Positions 1 through 7,106 of a stretch of DNA of 8,286 bases are shown piece after piece. Numbering within the stretch: the first letter of the stretch is position 1; each line of letters begins with the position of its first letter. Source of the DNA: Clostridia bacterium (GTDB lineage Bacteria > Bacillota > Clostridia > RUG12999). A program made the translations under genes and the position numbers. Below the pieces are notes generated by a model. The model ran no database searches. It saw only the letters and a list, made by a program, of their open reading frames with translations, and had not been told where the DNA came from. The stretch covers positions 1-8,286 of the forward strand of contig JAFVVU010000287.1 of NCBI GenBank assembly GCA_017502065.1, read 5' to 3'.

Positions 1-1
1 T

Positions 2-2131
2 GTTATAGTGCAGGTGCTTGGTGGAGAAGAAATCACGTTCAGCCAGAACTATGCCTGCACGGATTGCGGCATAAGCATTGACGAGCTTGCGCCGAGAATG
101 TTCTCGTTTAACAGCCCGTTCGGTGCATGCCCGGAATGCAGCGGACTTGGGTTTGTGCTTGAGTTTTCGCCCGACCTTATTATTCCTAATAAAAACCTTT
201 CGTTTAATGAAGGTGCGGTAAAAGCAAGCAGCTGGTATTCAATAAACTATGAGGGAAGTATTGCCAACACTTATTTTAAAGCACTTTCCGCAAAATACGG
301 TTTTTCGCTTGATACACCGATTAAAGATTTAAGTCCTGAAATAATGGATATTATCCTTTACGGCAGTGACGAAGATATTGAACTTAACTATAAAAAATCC
401 AAATTTGAAGGTAAGCTTATAAATAAGTTTGAAGGAATTATAACCAACCTCAAACGTCGTTATAACGAAACAAGCTCCGATTGGGTTAAAGCGGAGTTTG
501 AAAGTCTTATGACGGATAAACCCTGCCGGACATGTAAAGGAGCAAGGCTTCGTCCGGAAGCACTTTCGGTTAAAGTCGGCGGAAAAAACATAAAAGAATT
601 TACCGATATGTCGGTAACCGACGAGCTTGATTTTATTAATAATCTTAAGCTGACAAAAAAAGAGGAAACCATTGCAAGTGAGATTATAAAAGAACTTAAT
701 GCAAGACTTTCATTCCTTAAAACCGTAGGCCTTGAATATCTCACACTTTCAAGGGCAGCGGGAACACTTTCCGGTGGAGAGGCACAACGTATCCGCCTTG
801 CAACGCAGATAGGCTCAGGTCTTACCGGTGTGCTTTATATTCTTGATGAGCCGAGCATCGGTCTTCATCAGAAGGATAACGCAAAGCTTATTGAAGCTCT
901 GAAAGGACTTCGTGACCTTGGAAACACGCTTATCGTTGTTGAACATGATGAGGAAACAATGCTGAGTGCAGATTATATCGTTGATATAGGTCCCGGTGCG
1001 GGTGTACACGGCGGAGAGGTTGTTGCAGCCGGCAGTATTGATGATATAATGAAAAGTGAACGTTCCATAACAGGTCAGTATTTAAGTGGCAAAAAGAAAA
1101 TTGAAGTGCCGAAAAAGCGACTTTCCGGAAACGGCGGATTTTTGTATATCAAAGGTGCGAAAGAAAATAATCTTAATAAAGTAAACGTAAAAATTCCGCT
1201 TGGTGTACTGACAGCCGTAACCGGTGTGTCGGGAAGTGGGAAAAGTTCACTTATCAACGAGGTTTTATATAAAAGACTTGCATCCGAGCTTAATGGTGCA
1301 AAAACCGTACCGGGTGCGTGCGATAAAATTGAGGGTATTGACCTGCTTGACAAGGTTATCCAGATTGACCAGTCGCCGATAGGAAGAACACCCCGTTCAA
1401 ATCCGGCAACCTACACCGGAGTATTTACTGATATCCGTGAGCTTTATGCCGCAACAAACGACGCTAAAATGCGCGGATTTAACGCGGGACGATTCAGTTT
1501 CAATGTCAAAGGCGGCAGGTGTGAAGCCTGCAGTGGTGACGGTATTATCAAAATTGAAATGCACTTTTTGCCCGATGTTTATGTACCCTGCGAGGTTTGT
1601 AAAGGCAAAAGGTATAACCGCGAAACTCTTGAAGTAAAATATAAAGGAAAAAGTATAAATGATGTTCTTGAAATGACGGTTGAAGAAGGGCTTCATTTCT
1701 TTGAAAACCTGCCGAAAATCAAGCGTAAACTGCAGACACTCTTTGATGTGGGACTTGGCTATATCAAAATCGGACAAAGCTCCACAACCTTGTCCGGTGG
1801 TGAAGCGCAAAGGGTTAAGCTTGCAACTGAGCTTTCAAGACGTGTAACAGGCAAAACCGTATATATTCTTGATGAACCTACAACCGGACTTCACAGTGCG
1901 GATGTTCATAAACTTATAGAAGTTTTAAGGCGGCTTGTTGACGGTGGCAACACGGTTATTGTCATTGAACATAACCTGGATGTTATAAAAACAGCGGATT
2001 ATATTATTGATCTTGGTCCTGACGGCGGTGATAAAGGTGGAAATATTGTTGCCGCAGGGACGCCGGAAGAGGTTGCAAAAAATAAAAATTCTTATACCGG
2101 AGAATATCTTAAAAAGATACTGGAGGGTTAA
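2..2131 (+). CDS. uvrA: UvrABC excinuclease subunit A (UvrA), 5'-truncated by window edge
   Basis: UvrA is the DNA-damage-scanning ATPase of nucleotide excision repair. It dimerises, loads UvrB at lesions and acts in the cytoplasm. The frame is open to the left edge, so the GTG at base 8 is an internal Val codon. About 709 residues are present against a usual 940, so the first ATP-binding half's Walker A lies outside. Visible in order: a zinc module with CTDC (bases 56-67) and CPEC about 20 residues later; a CRTC pair near 526; ABC signature LSGGEAQR of domain I near 767 with Walker [11 protein letters not shown] near 840; Walker A of domain [11 protein letters not shown], at 1223-1249; the second zinc module CEAC (from 1520) and CEVC (from 1589); a second LSGGEAQR near 1793 and [10 protein letters not shown] near 1864. 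All key residues are intact. The stop is 3 bases before gpsA, so the two are probably cotranscribed. The identification is very secure. Confidence 0.98.
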   Translation, partial: VIVQVLGGEEITFSQNYACTDCGISIDELAPRMFSFNSPFGACPECSGLGFVLEFSPDLIIPNKNLSFNEGAVKASSWYSINYEGSIANTYFKALSAKYGFSLDTPIKDLSPEIMDIILYGSDEDIELNYKKSKFEGKLINKFEGIITNLKRRYNETSSDWVKAEFESLMTDKPCRTCKGARLRPEALSVKVGGKNIKEFTDMSVTDELDFINNLKLTKKEETIASEIIKELNARLSFLKTVGLEYLTLSRAAGTLSGGEAQRIRLATQIGSGLTGVLYILDEPSIGLHQKDNAKLIEALKGLRDLGNTLIVVEHDEETMLSADYIVDIGPGAGVHGGEVVAAGSIDDIMKSERSITGQYLSGKKKIEVPKKRLSGNGGFLYIKGAKENNLNKVNVKIPLGVLTAVTGVSGSGKSSLINEVLYKRLASELNGAKTVPGACDKIEGIDLLDKVIQIDQSPIGRTPRSNPATYTGVFTDIRELYAATNDAKMRGFNAGRFSFNVKGGRCEACSGDGIIKIEMHFLPDVYVPCEVCKGKRYNRETLEVKYKGKSINDVLEMTVEEGLHFFENLPKIKRKLQTLFDVGLGYIKIGQSSTTLSGGEAQRVKLATELSRRVTGKTVYILDEPTTGLHSADVHKLIEVLRRLVDGGNTVIVIEHNLDVIKTADYIIDLGPDGGDKGGNIVAAGTPEEVAKNKNSYTGEYLKKILEG
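2122..2127 (+). promoter_or_regulatory. Ribosome binding site of gpsA
   Basis: GGAGGG lies 7 bases before the ATG at 2135 and sits inside the last codons of uvrA. It fixes the gpsA start and allows reinitiation by ribosomes finishing uvrA. Confidence 0.85.
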
Positions 2132-2134
2132 AAT

Positions 2135-3145
2135 ATGACAAAAGTTACTGTTCTTGGTAGTGGCGGATGGGGAACGGCTATTGCTATTCTTCTTGCATCA
2201 AAAGGAAACAACGTAAAACTGTGGTCATTCCTTGAAGAAGAAACTAAAGAGCTTGCAGAATACAGGGAGAACAAAAGGTATCTGCCGGGCATAAAAATCC
2301 CTGAAAATGTGGAATTTTTATGTGATATGGAAGCAGCAGTCAAGACGGCAGAAATCATAGTTTCTGCTGTGCCGTCAAAAGGAGTTAGCGCAACATCGGC
2401 GGCTCTTTCGAAATACATCAATACCAAAAAACAGATACTTGTAAGCGTGTCAAAAGGACTCGATGCCGATACACATAAACGCCTTTCGGAAATCATAAAA
2501 GAAAACATTCCGGGAGTAAAACTTGCAATTTTATCGGGACCGTCACATGCGGAAGAGGTTGCCAGGAAAATGGCAACAACAAACGTTGTTGCGGCAGATG
2601 AAAAGAAAATTGCCGAAAAAGTTCAGGACCTTTTTATGTGCGACTTTTTCAGGGTTTATATCAGCGATGATATGGCAGGTGTGGAATACGGCGGCGCACT
2701 TAAAAATGTTATTGCGCTCAGCGCAGGTATTGCCGACGGGCTTGGACTTGGAGATAATGCAAAAGCGGCACTTATGACAAGAGGTATGACAGAAATTGCT
2801 CGTCTTGGTGTAAAAATGGGAGCAAAAATGGAAACATTTTTCGGACTTTCCGGAATGGGCGACCTTATTGTTACATGCACAAGTATGCATTCAAGAAACC
2901 GTCGTGCCGGAATTCTTATCGGTCAGGGAAAAACTGCTGATGAAGCGATAAAAGAAGTAAAAATGGTTGTTGAAGGGGTGCCTGCAGCACTTGCAGGATA
3001 TAACCTTGCAAAAAAAGCAAAGGTGGATATGCCGATTACAACCGAAGTATATAAAATTTTGTTTGAAAATAAGTCCGCGAAAGAAGCGGTTCAAGGACTT
3101 ATGACAAGAAAAAAACGTCATGAAACGGAAGATACGTTGATTTGA
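2135..3145 (+). CDS. gpsA: NAD(P)+-dependent glycerol-3-phosphate dehydrogenase
   Basis: This 336-residue enzyme, a normal length for GpsA, reduces dihydroxyacetone phosphate to sn-glycerol 3-phosphate, the backbone for phospholipid synthesis. The N-terminal Rossmann domain opens with a glycine-rich dinucleotide-binding loop, GSGGWGT (residues 8-14). The SVSKGLD stretch and SGPSHAEEV (134-142) follow, both typical of the family. The C-terminal helical domain has GGALKNV with the catalytic-type Lys190, then DGLGLGDNAKAAL and the strongly conserved VTCTSMHSRNRRAG block. The ATG is set by GGAGGG 7 bases upstream. It follows uvrA by 3 bases, and the next gene's ribosome binding site overlaps its stop. 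In many Firmicutes gpsA sits beside plsY or spoIVA, so this uvrA/kinase context is a local arrangement. Nothing in the protein looks unusual. Confidence 0.97.
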   Translation: MTKVTVLGSGGWGTAIAILLASKGNNVKLWSFLEEETKELAEYRENKRYLPGIKIPENVEFLCDMEAAVKTAEIIVSAVPSKGVSATSAALSKYINTKKQILVSVSKGLDADTHKRLSEIIKENIPGVKLAILSGPSHAEEVARKMATTNVVAADEKKIAEKVQDLFMCDFFRVYISDDMAGVEYGGALKNVIALSAGIADGLGLGDNAKAALMTRGMTEIARLGVKMGAKMETFFGLSGMGDLIVTCTSMHSRNRRAGILIGQGKTADEAIKEVKMVVEGVPAALAGYNLAKKAKVDMPITTEVYKILFENKSAKEAVQGLMTRKKRHETEDTLI

Positions 3146-3150
3146 AAGGG
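3145..3150 (+). promoter_or_regulatory. Ribosome binding site deciding the pyridoxal kinase start
   Basis: AAAGGG lies 9 bases before the ATG at 3160. It is too close to the ATG at 3151 and lies downstream of the TTG at 3142, so 3160 is the best start. This also matches where the family N-terminus (MKKVAAINDLSGFG) begins. Confidence 0.65.
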
Positions 3151-3159
3151 ATGGAAACA

Positions 3160-3960
3160 ATGAAAAAGGTTGCGGCTATAAACGACCTGTCGGGCTTTGG
3201 CAGATGCTCAATTACGGTTGCACTGCCGGTGCTGTCTGCACATGGCGTTCAATGCTGCCCTGTTCCAACGGCAATTTTATCAAACCACACAGGGTTCGGT
3301 ACATACTTTTTTGACGATTATTCGGATAAAATGACGCCGTATATTGAAAACTGGAAAAAACTCGGTCTTGAATTTGACTGTATATATACCGGTTTTCTGG
3401 GGAGCGAAAAACAGATTGACATAGTTGAAAATTTCATAAAACAATCGGAGGACAGCACCATCCTTGTTGACCCGGTTATGGGCGACGGAGGGAAGATATA
3501 TTCCACATACACTCCGGTAATGTGCGAAAAAATGAAACGTCTTGTTTCACTTGCTGAGGTTGTTACACCAAACACAACTGAGGCGGCAATTCTTGCAGGT
3601 GTGGAATATAAAGAGAATTTTACCGACGAGGAAATATGGTGTATTGCGGAAAAAATTCATGAACTTGGCGCCAAAAATGTTGTCATTACAGGTGTTCACA
3701 GAAATGGTAGGATTGCAAACTTCGTAAGCGGACCTGAGCGTTTTGTTGCCGAATCCGAAGAGATTTACGTGCATTATATGGGTACGGGCGATTTGTTTGC
3801 ATCTATGCTTTGCGGATATCTGATGAACGATTTGACGCTTGAAGAGGCTGTTAAAAAAAGCGCCGCATTTGTGTATAAAACCACGAAATATTCGCTTGAA
3901 ATCGGCGAAAAAAAGGAAAACGGCGTGGCGTTTGAAAAGTTTTTAAAAGAAATTGAATAA
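3160..3960 (+). CDS. pdxY: Pyridoxal/pyridoxamine kinase (PdxY/PdxK-like, ribokinase fold)
   Basis: Predicted cytoplasmic ATP-dependent kinase of the vitamin B6 salvage route, phosphorylating pyridoxal, pyridoxamine or pyridoxine. From the chosen ATG it is 266 residues. The N-terminus AAINDLSGFGRCS is the family's opening strand and substrate loop. DPVMGDGG starts at residue 104, TPNTTEA at about 136, and the ribokinase-superfamily anion hole GTGD ends at residue 211, which would be the catalytic Asp. Glu-rich C-terminal helices complete the fold. The longest reading frame begins with TTG at 3142 and overlaps gpsA by 4 bases, but the AAAGGG site favours 3160. It is the last gene of the uvrA-gpsA unit and is followed by a terminator. 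The ThiD-like HMP kinases are related, so exact substrate preference is inferred from overall motif likeness. The gene symbol is by homology class only. Confidence 0.88.
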   Translation: MKKVAAINDLSGFGRCSITVALPVLSAHGVQCCPVPTAILSNHTGFGTYFFDDYSDKMTPYIENWKKLGLEFDCIYTGFLGSEKQIDIVENFIKQSEDSTILVDPVMGDGGKIYSTYTPVMCEKMKRLVSLAEVVTPNTTEAAILAGVEYKENFTDEEIWCIAEKIHELGAKNVVITGVHRNGRIANFVSGPERFVAESEEIYVHYMGTGDLFASMLCGYLMNDLTLEEAVKKSAAFVYKTTKYSLEIGEKKENGVAFEKFLKEIE

Positions 3961-3966
3961 GTACGT

Positions 3967-4008
3967 AAAAAACTGTTGTTGCACAAATTCGCAATAACAG
4001 CTTTTTTT
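3967..4008 (+). terminator. Intrinsic terminator after the kinase gene
   Basis: A 10-bp stem, CTGTTGTTGC (3973-3982) with GCAATAACAG (3991-4000), has one G-U pair and an 8-base loop. It is followed by C and seven T residues (4002-4008). A run of A before the stem could also pair with the T tract, so weak termination from the other strand is possible. It separates the uvrA-gpsA-kinase unit from the protease-scp unit. Confidence 0.85.
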
Positions 4009-4020
4009 ACTATAAAATGG

Positions 4021-4049
4021 TTGATTTATTGATGTTTTTATGGTATAAT
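4021..4049 (+). promoter_or_regulatory. Sigma-A promoter for the M50 protease-scpAB unit
   Basis: The -35 box is TTGATT (4021-4026), the spacer is exactly 17 bases, and the -10 box is a perfect TATAAT (4044-4049). A TG one base before the -10 makes it an extended -10. Transcription would start near 4056, giving a leader of about 29 bases that carries the GGAGG of the protease gene. It lies just after the upstream terminator, as expected for a new unit. Confidence 0.85.
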
Positions 4050-4072
4050 ATTTTTATATATATCTATTTTTT

Positions 4073-4077
4073 GGAGG
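4073..4077 (+). promoter_or_regulatory. Ribosome binding site supporting a TTG start
   Basis: GGAGG lies 7 bases before TTG at 4085. There is no ATG nearby in frame before the HEFAH motif, so this site makes TTG the credible start of the protease. Confidence 0.85.
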
Positions 4078-4084
4078 CGTTCTT

Positions 4085-4729
4085 TTGTTAGAACTGTTAT
4101 TGCAAAAATTAATTACAATTCCGCTTATACTCATATGCCTCACAGTGCATGAATTTGCACACGGATTTGTGGCGTATAAGCTTGGAGATACAACGGCAAA
4201 AGAAATGGGTCGTTTAAGCCTTAACCCAATCAGGCATATTGACTGGATCGGCGCATTTGCAATGTTCTTTCTCGGGTTCGGTTGGGCAAAACCCGTACCT
4301 GTAAATCCGTACCGTTTTACAAAATCGGGAAGCCGCGGAATCATCTGGGTAAGCCTTGCAGGTCCGGTTTCAAATCTTATCATGGCATTTATTGCAGTTA
4401 TAGTATATGGCGTGCTGTGTTACACAGCACCGGCAATAGTGATGAATGTATGGGTATATACACTGCTTATTACCTTTGCATCACTTAATGTTGGTCTTGC
4501 GGTGTTTAACTTAATTCCCATACCGCCGCTTGACGGGTCAAAGGTGCTTATGTATTTTCTGCCATACAATGCAAAATGCCGTATGGAACAAAGCCAGAAT
4601 ATGCTCTTTATGATTCTTATGCTGGCAAGCTTTGCGGGCGTGCTCGGCAGAATCATAGGTCCGGTAATGCAGTTTTTACTTACCGGAATGGCACAAATTG
4701 TTGATTTTGTGCTTGGGCTTATATTTTAA
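4085..4729 (+). CDS. Site-2-type intramembrane metalloprotease, peptidase family M50 (YwhC-like)
   Basis: This 214-residue polytopic membrane protein has the zinc-protease signature HEFAH at residues 22-26 inside the first hydrophobic segment. NPIRHID follows (47-53), then AGPVSN (92-97) and the second metal-binding motif NLIPIPPLDG (142-151, Asp150). These match the small M50 group without a PDZ domain, like B. subtilis YwhC. It is not the RseP or SpoIVFB type, which have PDZ or CBS domains. About four to six hydrophobic segments are visible (roughly 8-30, 55-70, 87-112, 121-147, 172-195, 196-214). The substrate is unknown. The start is TTG with a strong GGAGG 7 bases upstream. It is first in a unit whose next genes are scpA and scpB; this neighbourhood recurs in Firmicutes but does not itself reveal the substrate. 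Confidence 0.93.
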   Translation: MLELLLQKLITIPLILICLTVHEFAHGFVAYKLGDTTAKEMGRLSLNPIRHIDWIGAFAMFFLGFGWAKPVPVNPYRFTKSGSRGIIWVSLAGPVSNLIMAFIAVIVYGVLCYTAPAIVMNVWVYTLLITFASLNVGLAVFNLIPIPPLDGSKVLMYFLPYNAKCRMEQSQNMLFMILMLASFAGVLGRIIGPVMQFLLTGMAQIVDFVLGLIF

Positions 4730-4747
4730 AGAAATAAAGGTGTTTAT

Positions 4748-5503
4748 ATGGAAACAGTAACTTTTAAGCTGGAAACCTTTGAAGGTCCGCTTGACCTGCT
4801 GCTTCATCTTATACAGAAAAACAAAGTCAGCATAACCGATATTCCTATTGCAGACATAACAAGGCAGTATCTTGATTACCTTAACGAGATGAAACGGTTT
4901 GATATGGAAATAACGGGTGAGTTTCTTGTAATGGCGGCACAGCTTTTGTATATCAAATCAAAAATGCTTCTGCCGGATGACGATGAGGACGAGGATGAGG
5001 GCGACCCGAGGGCAGAGCTTGTTGACAGGCTTATTGAATATGCCAAATATAAAAATGCGGTTGACTATCTGCAGCCGCGTCAGAATATGGACAAGCTTAC
5101 TTTTTATAAAACCCCGGACGATATTGAAATTCCGAAGGTGCGGTATGTGGAAACACAAATTCCGCTGTCAAGACTTCTGGAAGCAATGGCGGCGGTGCTT
5201 GAACGAAACGAGCGTAAAGCTCCTATCAAAAAAGAATACTTTGAAGTTATTGTAAAACGTGAAAGCGTAACGGTTGCAAGCCGAATCAAATTTATGTTTT
5301 CGGCATTCGGCGACAAAGATAATTTTGAGTTTGAAGAAATATTTGAAGAGGTCTTTACAAGACCTGCGGCGGTTTCCACATTCCTTGCGGTGCTTGAACT
5401 TATGCGCCGTGGAAACCTTGAAATAACGGAAGAAAACGATAAACTTATTTGCAGATTAAGCGGTGATGAAAGTGAATTTGAATCAATTGACAGCGACTAT
5501 TGA
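4748..5503 (+). CDS. scpA: Segregation and condensation protein A (kleisin)
   Basis: ScpA is the kleisin subunit of the bacterial SMC-ScpAB condensin. It bridges the SMC heads and binds ScpB to organise and segregate the chromosome. The 251-residue protein is of usual length. The N-terminus FKLETFEGPLDLLLHLI, with KVSITDIPIADITRQYL next, is the hallmark SMC-neck-binding region. EFLVMAAQLLYIKSKMLLP follows, then an acidic linker (DDDEDEDEGD, about residues 77-86), and the C-terminal winged helix that binds the SMC cap (RPAAVSTFLAVLELMRRGNLEI, from about residue 202). The start ATG has AAAGGTG 5 bases before it and lies 18 bases after the protease stop. The gene's last 38 bases are shared with scpB. 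Confidence 0.96.
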   Translation: METVTFKLETFEGPLDLLLHLIQKNKVSITDIPIADITRQYLDYLNEMKRFDMEITGEFLVMAAQLLYIKSKMLLPDDDEDEDEGDPRAELVDRLIEYAKYKNAVDYLQPRQNMDKLTFYKTPDDIEIPKVRYVETQIPLSRLLEAMAAVLERNERKAPIKKEYFEVIVKRESVTVASRIKFMFSAFGDKDNFEFEEIFEEVFTRPAAVSTFLAVLELMRRGNLEITEENDKLICRLSGDESEFESIDSDY

Positions 5504-6011
5504 GGCTGTGCTTTTTGCGGCAGGAGAGCCGGTTGAGGCATCAGAACTTATTGAAATAACAGGAGAAAGTGATGTAGAGGTTTTAAAAGCTCTGCAGCTG
5601 CTTGACGAAAAATACCAGCGTGAAAGCAGCGGTATAATTCTTAAAAAAATGGAAAATGCGTATCAGCTTTCAACAAAACAGGAATATTATGAATATCTTG
5701 TAAAGCTTGTTGAACCGAAACGCCAGACTGCACTTTCAAATGCGGCGCTTGAAACCCTGTCGGTTATTGTGTATAACCAGCCGGTAACACGTTCAAGCAT
5801 TGAATTCATACGTGGCGTAAACAGTGATGCAGCGCTTGCAAGACTTATTGAACGCGGACTTGTTGAAGAATGCGGACGACTTGATTCTCCGGGTAAACCA
5901 CTTCTTTACAGAACAACCTATGAGTTTCTGAAAACCTTCGGACTCAGCAGTATTGAAGAGCTTCCCGACATTGAAAACGTGCCGCTTCAGCTTACTTTTT
6001 ATGATATGTGA
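5466..6011 (+). CDS. scpB: Segregation and condensation protein B
   Basis: ScpB dimerises and binds the middle of ScpA in the SMC complex. From the ATG at 5466 it has 181 residues, a normal length. The sequence has tandem winged-helix domains: TIEAVLFAAGEPV near the N-terminus, LSTKQEYYEYL in the middle, and ALETLSVIVYNQPVTRSSIE followed by RGVNSDAALARLIERGLVEE. The last is the family's most conserved second winged helix. SPGKPLLYRTTYEFLKTFGL closes the domain. The start lies inside scpA (38-base overlap) with only a weak AAGCGGTG before it, so translation probably depends on ribosomes already translating scpA. A GTG three bases upstream (5463) is an alternative. Its own stop region carries the ribosome binding site of the next gene. 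Confidence 0.96.
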   Translation: MKVNLNQLTATIEAVLFAAGEPVEASELIEITGESDVEVLKALQLLDEKYQRESSGIILKKMENAYQLSTKQEYYEYLVKLVEPKRQTALSNAALETLSVIVYNQPVTRSSIEFIRGVNSDAALARLIERGLVEECGRLDSPGKPLLYRTTYEFLKTFGLSSIEELPDIENVPLQLTFYDM

Positions 6012-6014
6012 GGT
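6010..6014 (+). promoter_or_regulatory. Ribosome binding site deciding the DUF2953 start
   Basis: GAGGT overlaps the TGA stop of scpB and lies 8 bases before ATG 6023. The alternative GTG at 6008 has no Shine-Dalgarno sequence upstream, so the ATG at 6023 (or the adjacent ATG at 6026) is favoured. Confidence 0.65.
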
Positions 6015-6022
6015 ATAACCGG

Positions 6023-6661
6023 ATGATGGTTTTTCTTGCAGTGGTTCTTGTGCTTATTGCGGTGGTTGCTCTGGTTTTGTGGCAGAAGGTCAGAATAAGC
6101 TATGAACTTAAACTTGAAAATTTCAAAATCACATTTACATCAAAAATAACGGTATTCGGAAAAACGCTGTTTGATTCTGCAAATAAAAAACCTAAAGGAA
6201 AAGCAGAAAAAACAGTGGAGGAATCCCAAACCGAAAAGCCGCAAAAACGAAAGATGACGCTTGCTGATATAACAACGTTTAAAGACGCGGCAGATCCTGT
6301 TGTAAAGACGGTTTTTAAGCTTGTTAAAAACGGGATAGGGCTTGATAGTTTTGAAACGGATGTGCGCGTGGCACTTTCCGACCCGATGGATAACGGCATT
6401 GCATACGGAATTGTTTGCGGCGTGCTGAATAATCTTTATGCGGTGATAATGAAACGTCACCCGAGAAAAGAATATTTTCTTGATATAGCACACGATTTTA
6501 AAAGCGGCGAAGGGTTAATTCTTGAAAATAAAGGCACACTATATGTACGACCGGGTAAGGTTGCGGGGCTTGTTGCAGCAGCCTGGCTGGGAGATAAAAA
6601 GCTAAGGAAAGCAATATCTGATATTAAAAAACTTTTCACTAAGGAGGAAAATGTAAAATGA
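6023..6661 (+). CDS. DUF2953 domain-containing membrane-anchored protein (YtfI-like)
   Basis: A 212-residue protein with a single N-terminal transmembrane segment (about residues 2-20, rich in V, L and A) followed by a soluble domain. The start of that domain, VRISYELKLENFKITF, is typical of DUF2953 proteins. A Lys/Glu-rich, probably disordered linker follows (about residues 55-80). The conserved core comes next, with GIGLDSFETDVRVALSDPMD and AYGIVCGVLNNLYAV. In B. subtilis the DUF2953 protein YtfI is encoded directly before ytfJ, and the same pairing is seen here with a 4-base overlap (ATGA). The molecular function is unknown. Genomic pairing suggests a role with YtfJ in sporulation or spore properties, which is inference. 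The DUF2953 assignment rests on size, topology, motif likeness and position, not on a profile search. Confidence 0.8.
   Translation: MMVFLAVVLVLIAVVALVLWQKVRISYELKLENFKITFTSKITVFGKTLFDSANKKPKGKAEKTVEESQTEKPQKRKMTLADITTFKDAADPVVKTVFKLVKNGIGLDSFETDVRVALSDPMDNGIAYGIVCGVLNNLYAVIMKRHPRKEYFLDIAHDFKSGEGLILENKGTLYVRPGKVAGLVAAAWLGDKKLRKAISDIKKLFTKEENVK
6641..6647 (+). promoter_or_regulatory. Consensus ribosome binding site of ytfJ
   Basis: AAGGAGG, the full anti-16S match, lies 10 bases before ATG 6658 and is the strongest site in the window. It suggests YtfJ is made in excess over DUF2953 from the same message. Confidence 0.85.
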
Positions 6662-7041
6662 ACAACTTAGGTGATCTCATAAAAGATTCAGTAGAATCTT
6701 TAAAAGGAATGGTGGATGTAAGTAACGTTGTGGGTGAAGCAGTAAAAACCGACGATGGTACACTTGTTATCCCCGTAACACAGATTTCCTGCGGATTCGG
6801 TGCAGGCGGAAGTGATATTCCAAGCAAAAACGGAAACAGCGGATTTGGCGGCGGCTGCGGCGGCGGTGTTAAAGTAAGTCCGGTTTCTTTCCTCGTAATA
6901 TCCGGTGAAAAAATAAGACTTATTCCTGCAAACGTAGGAACAACAACTGTTGATAAAATTCTGGACCTTGTACCGGAAATGGTTGATAAAGTAAATAACA
7001 TGTATCTTAATTACAAAGCCAAAAAAGAAGAAAACGATTAA
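6658..7041 (+). CDS. ytfJ: GerW family sporulation protein YtfJ
   Basis: A small 127-residue soluble protein of the YtfJ/GerW family, conserved in endospore formers. In B. subtilis it is a forespore-made protein linked to germination; its biochemical activity is not established. Family marks here: LGDLIKDSVESLKGMVDVSNVVGEAV at the N-terminus, TLVIPVTQISCGFGAGGSD, a glycine-rich loop GFGGGCGGGVKVSPVSFLVI (about residues 62-81), and the C-terminal amphipathic stretch VDKILDLVPEMVDKVNNMY. The glycine loop usually reads GGGSGGG; here the Ser position is Cys, and there is another Cys in ISCGFG. It overlaps the upstream gene by 4 bases and has an excellent ribosome binding site. Its presence is the best evidence that the host lineage sporulates or descended from a sporulating one. 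Confidence 0.94.
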   Translation: MNNLGDLIKDSVESLKGMVDVSNVVGEAVKTDDGTLVIPVTQISCGFGAGGSDIPSKNGNSGFGGGCGGGVKVSPVSFLVISGEKIRLIPANVGTTTVDKILDLVPEMVDKVNNMYLNYKAKKEEND

Positions 7042-7052
7042 AGACCTCAGAG

Positions 7053-7082
7053 TAATAATAAACTACTCGTTACTCATAAAAT
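7053..7082 (+). promoter_or_regulatory. Weak candidate sigma-E-type sporulation promoter before dacF
   Basis: TAATAAT (7053-7059) matches the sigma-E -35 pattern KMATATT at six of seven positions. After a 15-base spacer, CATAAAAT (7075-7082) matches the -10 pattern CATACAnT at seven of eight. Spacing agrees with the sigma-E consensus of 14-15. No sigma-A promoter is evident in the gap. The region is very AT-rich, so a chance match is quite possible. Confidence 0.25.
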
Positions 7083-7105
7083 TATTTAGATATATTTTAT
7101 GAGTA
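7071..7105. repeat. Perfect 12-bp inverted repeat upstream of dacF
   Basis: The left arm TACTCATAAAAT (7071-7082) is the exact reverse complement of the right arm ATTTTATGAGTA (7094-7105), around an 11-base AT-rich centre. No T-run follows, so it is a poor intrinsic terminator. It could be an operator for a dimeric regulator, an RNA hairpin between ytfJ and dacF, or a chance AT-rich palindrome. The right arm includes the upstream ATG at 7099, which would be buried in the stem. Confidence 0.7.
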
Positions 7106-7106
7106 G

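Noticed and set aside
8..10. GTG as the true start of the first gene
   Set aside because: The frame is open to the left edge, and the protein begins in the middle of UvrA just before its zinc module, so the gene extends beyond the window.
1397..1810. Open frame of 137 codons on the - strand
   Set aside because: It lies fully inside uvrA, antisense to the conserved second ATPase half, has no ribosome binding context or recognisable domain, and is explained by codon bias of the real gene.
2543..2890. Cys/His-rich antisense frame inside gpsA (HTCACNN, CHTSCHKC)
   Set aside because: It looks zinc-finger-like but is the complement of the conserved gpsA C-terminal block. The Cys and His come from reverse-complemented Ala, Met and Thr codons.
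4009..4017. ACTATAAAA as a second -10 box downstream of the terminator
   Set aside because: No acceptable -35 box lies 16-18 bases upstream, and the promoter at 4021-4049 is far better.
4977..5010. GAYGAGGACGAGGATGAG micro-repeat
   Set aside because: It encodes the acidic linker expected after the N-terminal region of ScpA; protein composition explains it.
6615..6640. TGATATT as a sigma-E -35 box for a ytfJ-specific promoter
   Set aside because: No CATACAnT-like -10 box occurs at the required spacing; the region is the 3' end of the DUF2953 gene.
6845..6867. GGC/GGT-rich run resembling a short tandem repeat
   Set aside because: It encodes the glycine loop conserved in YtfJ proteins, not an independent DNA repeat.
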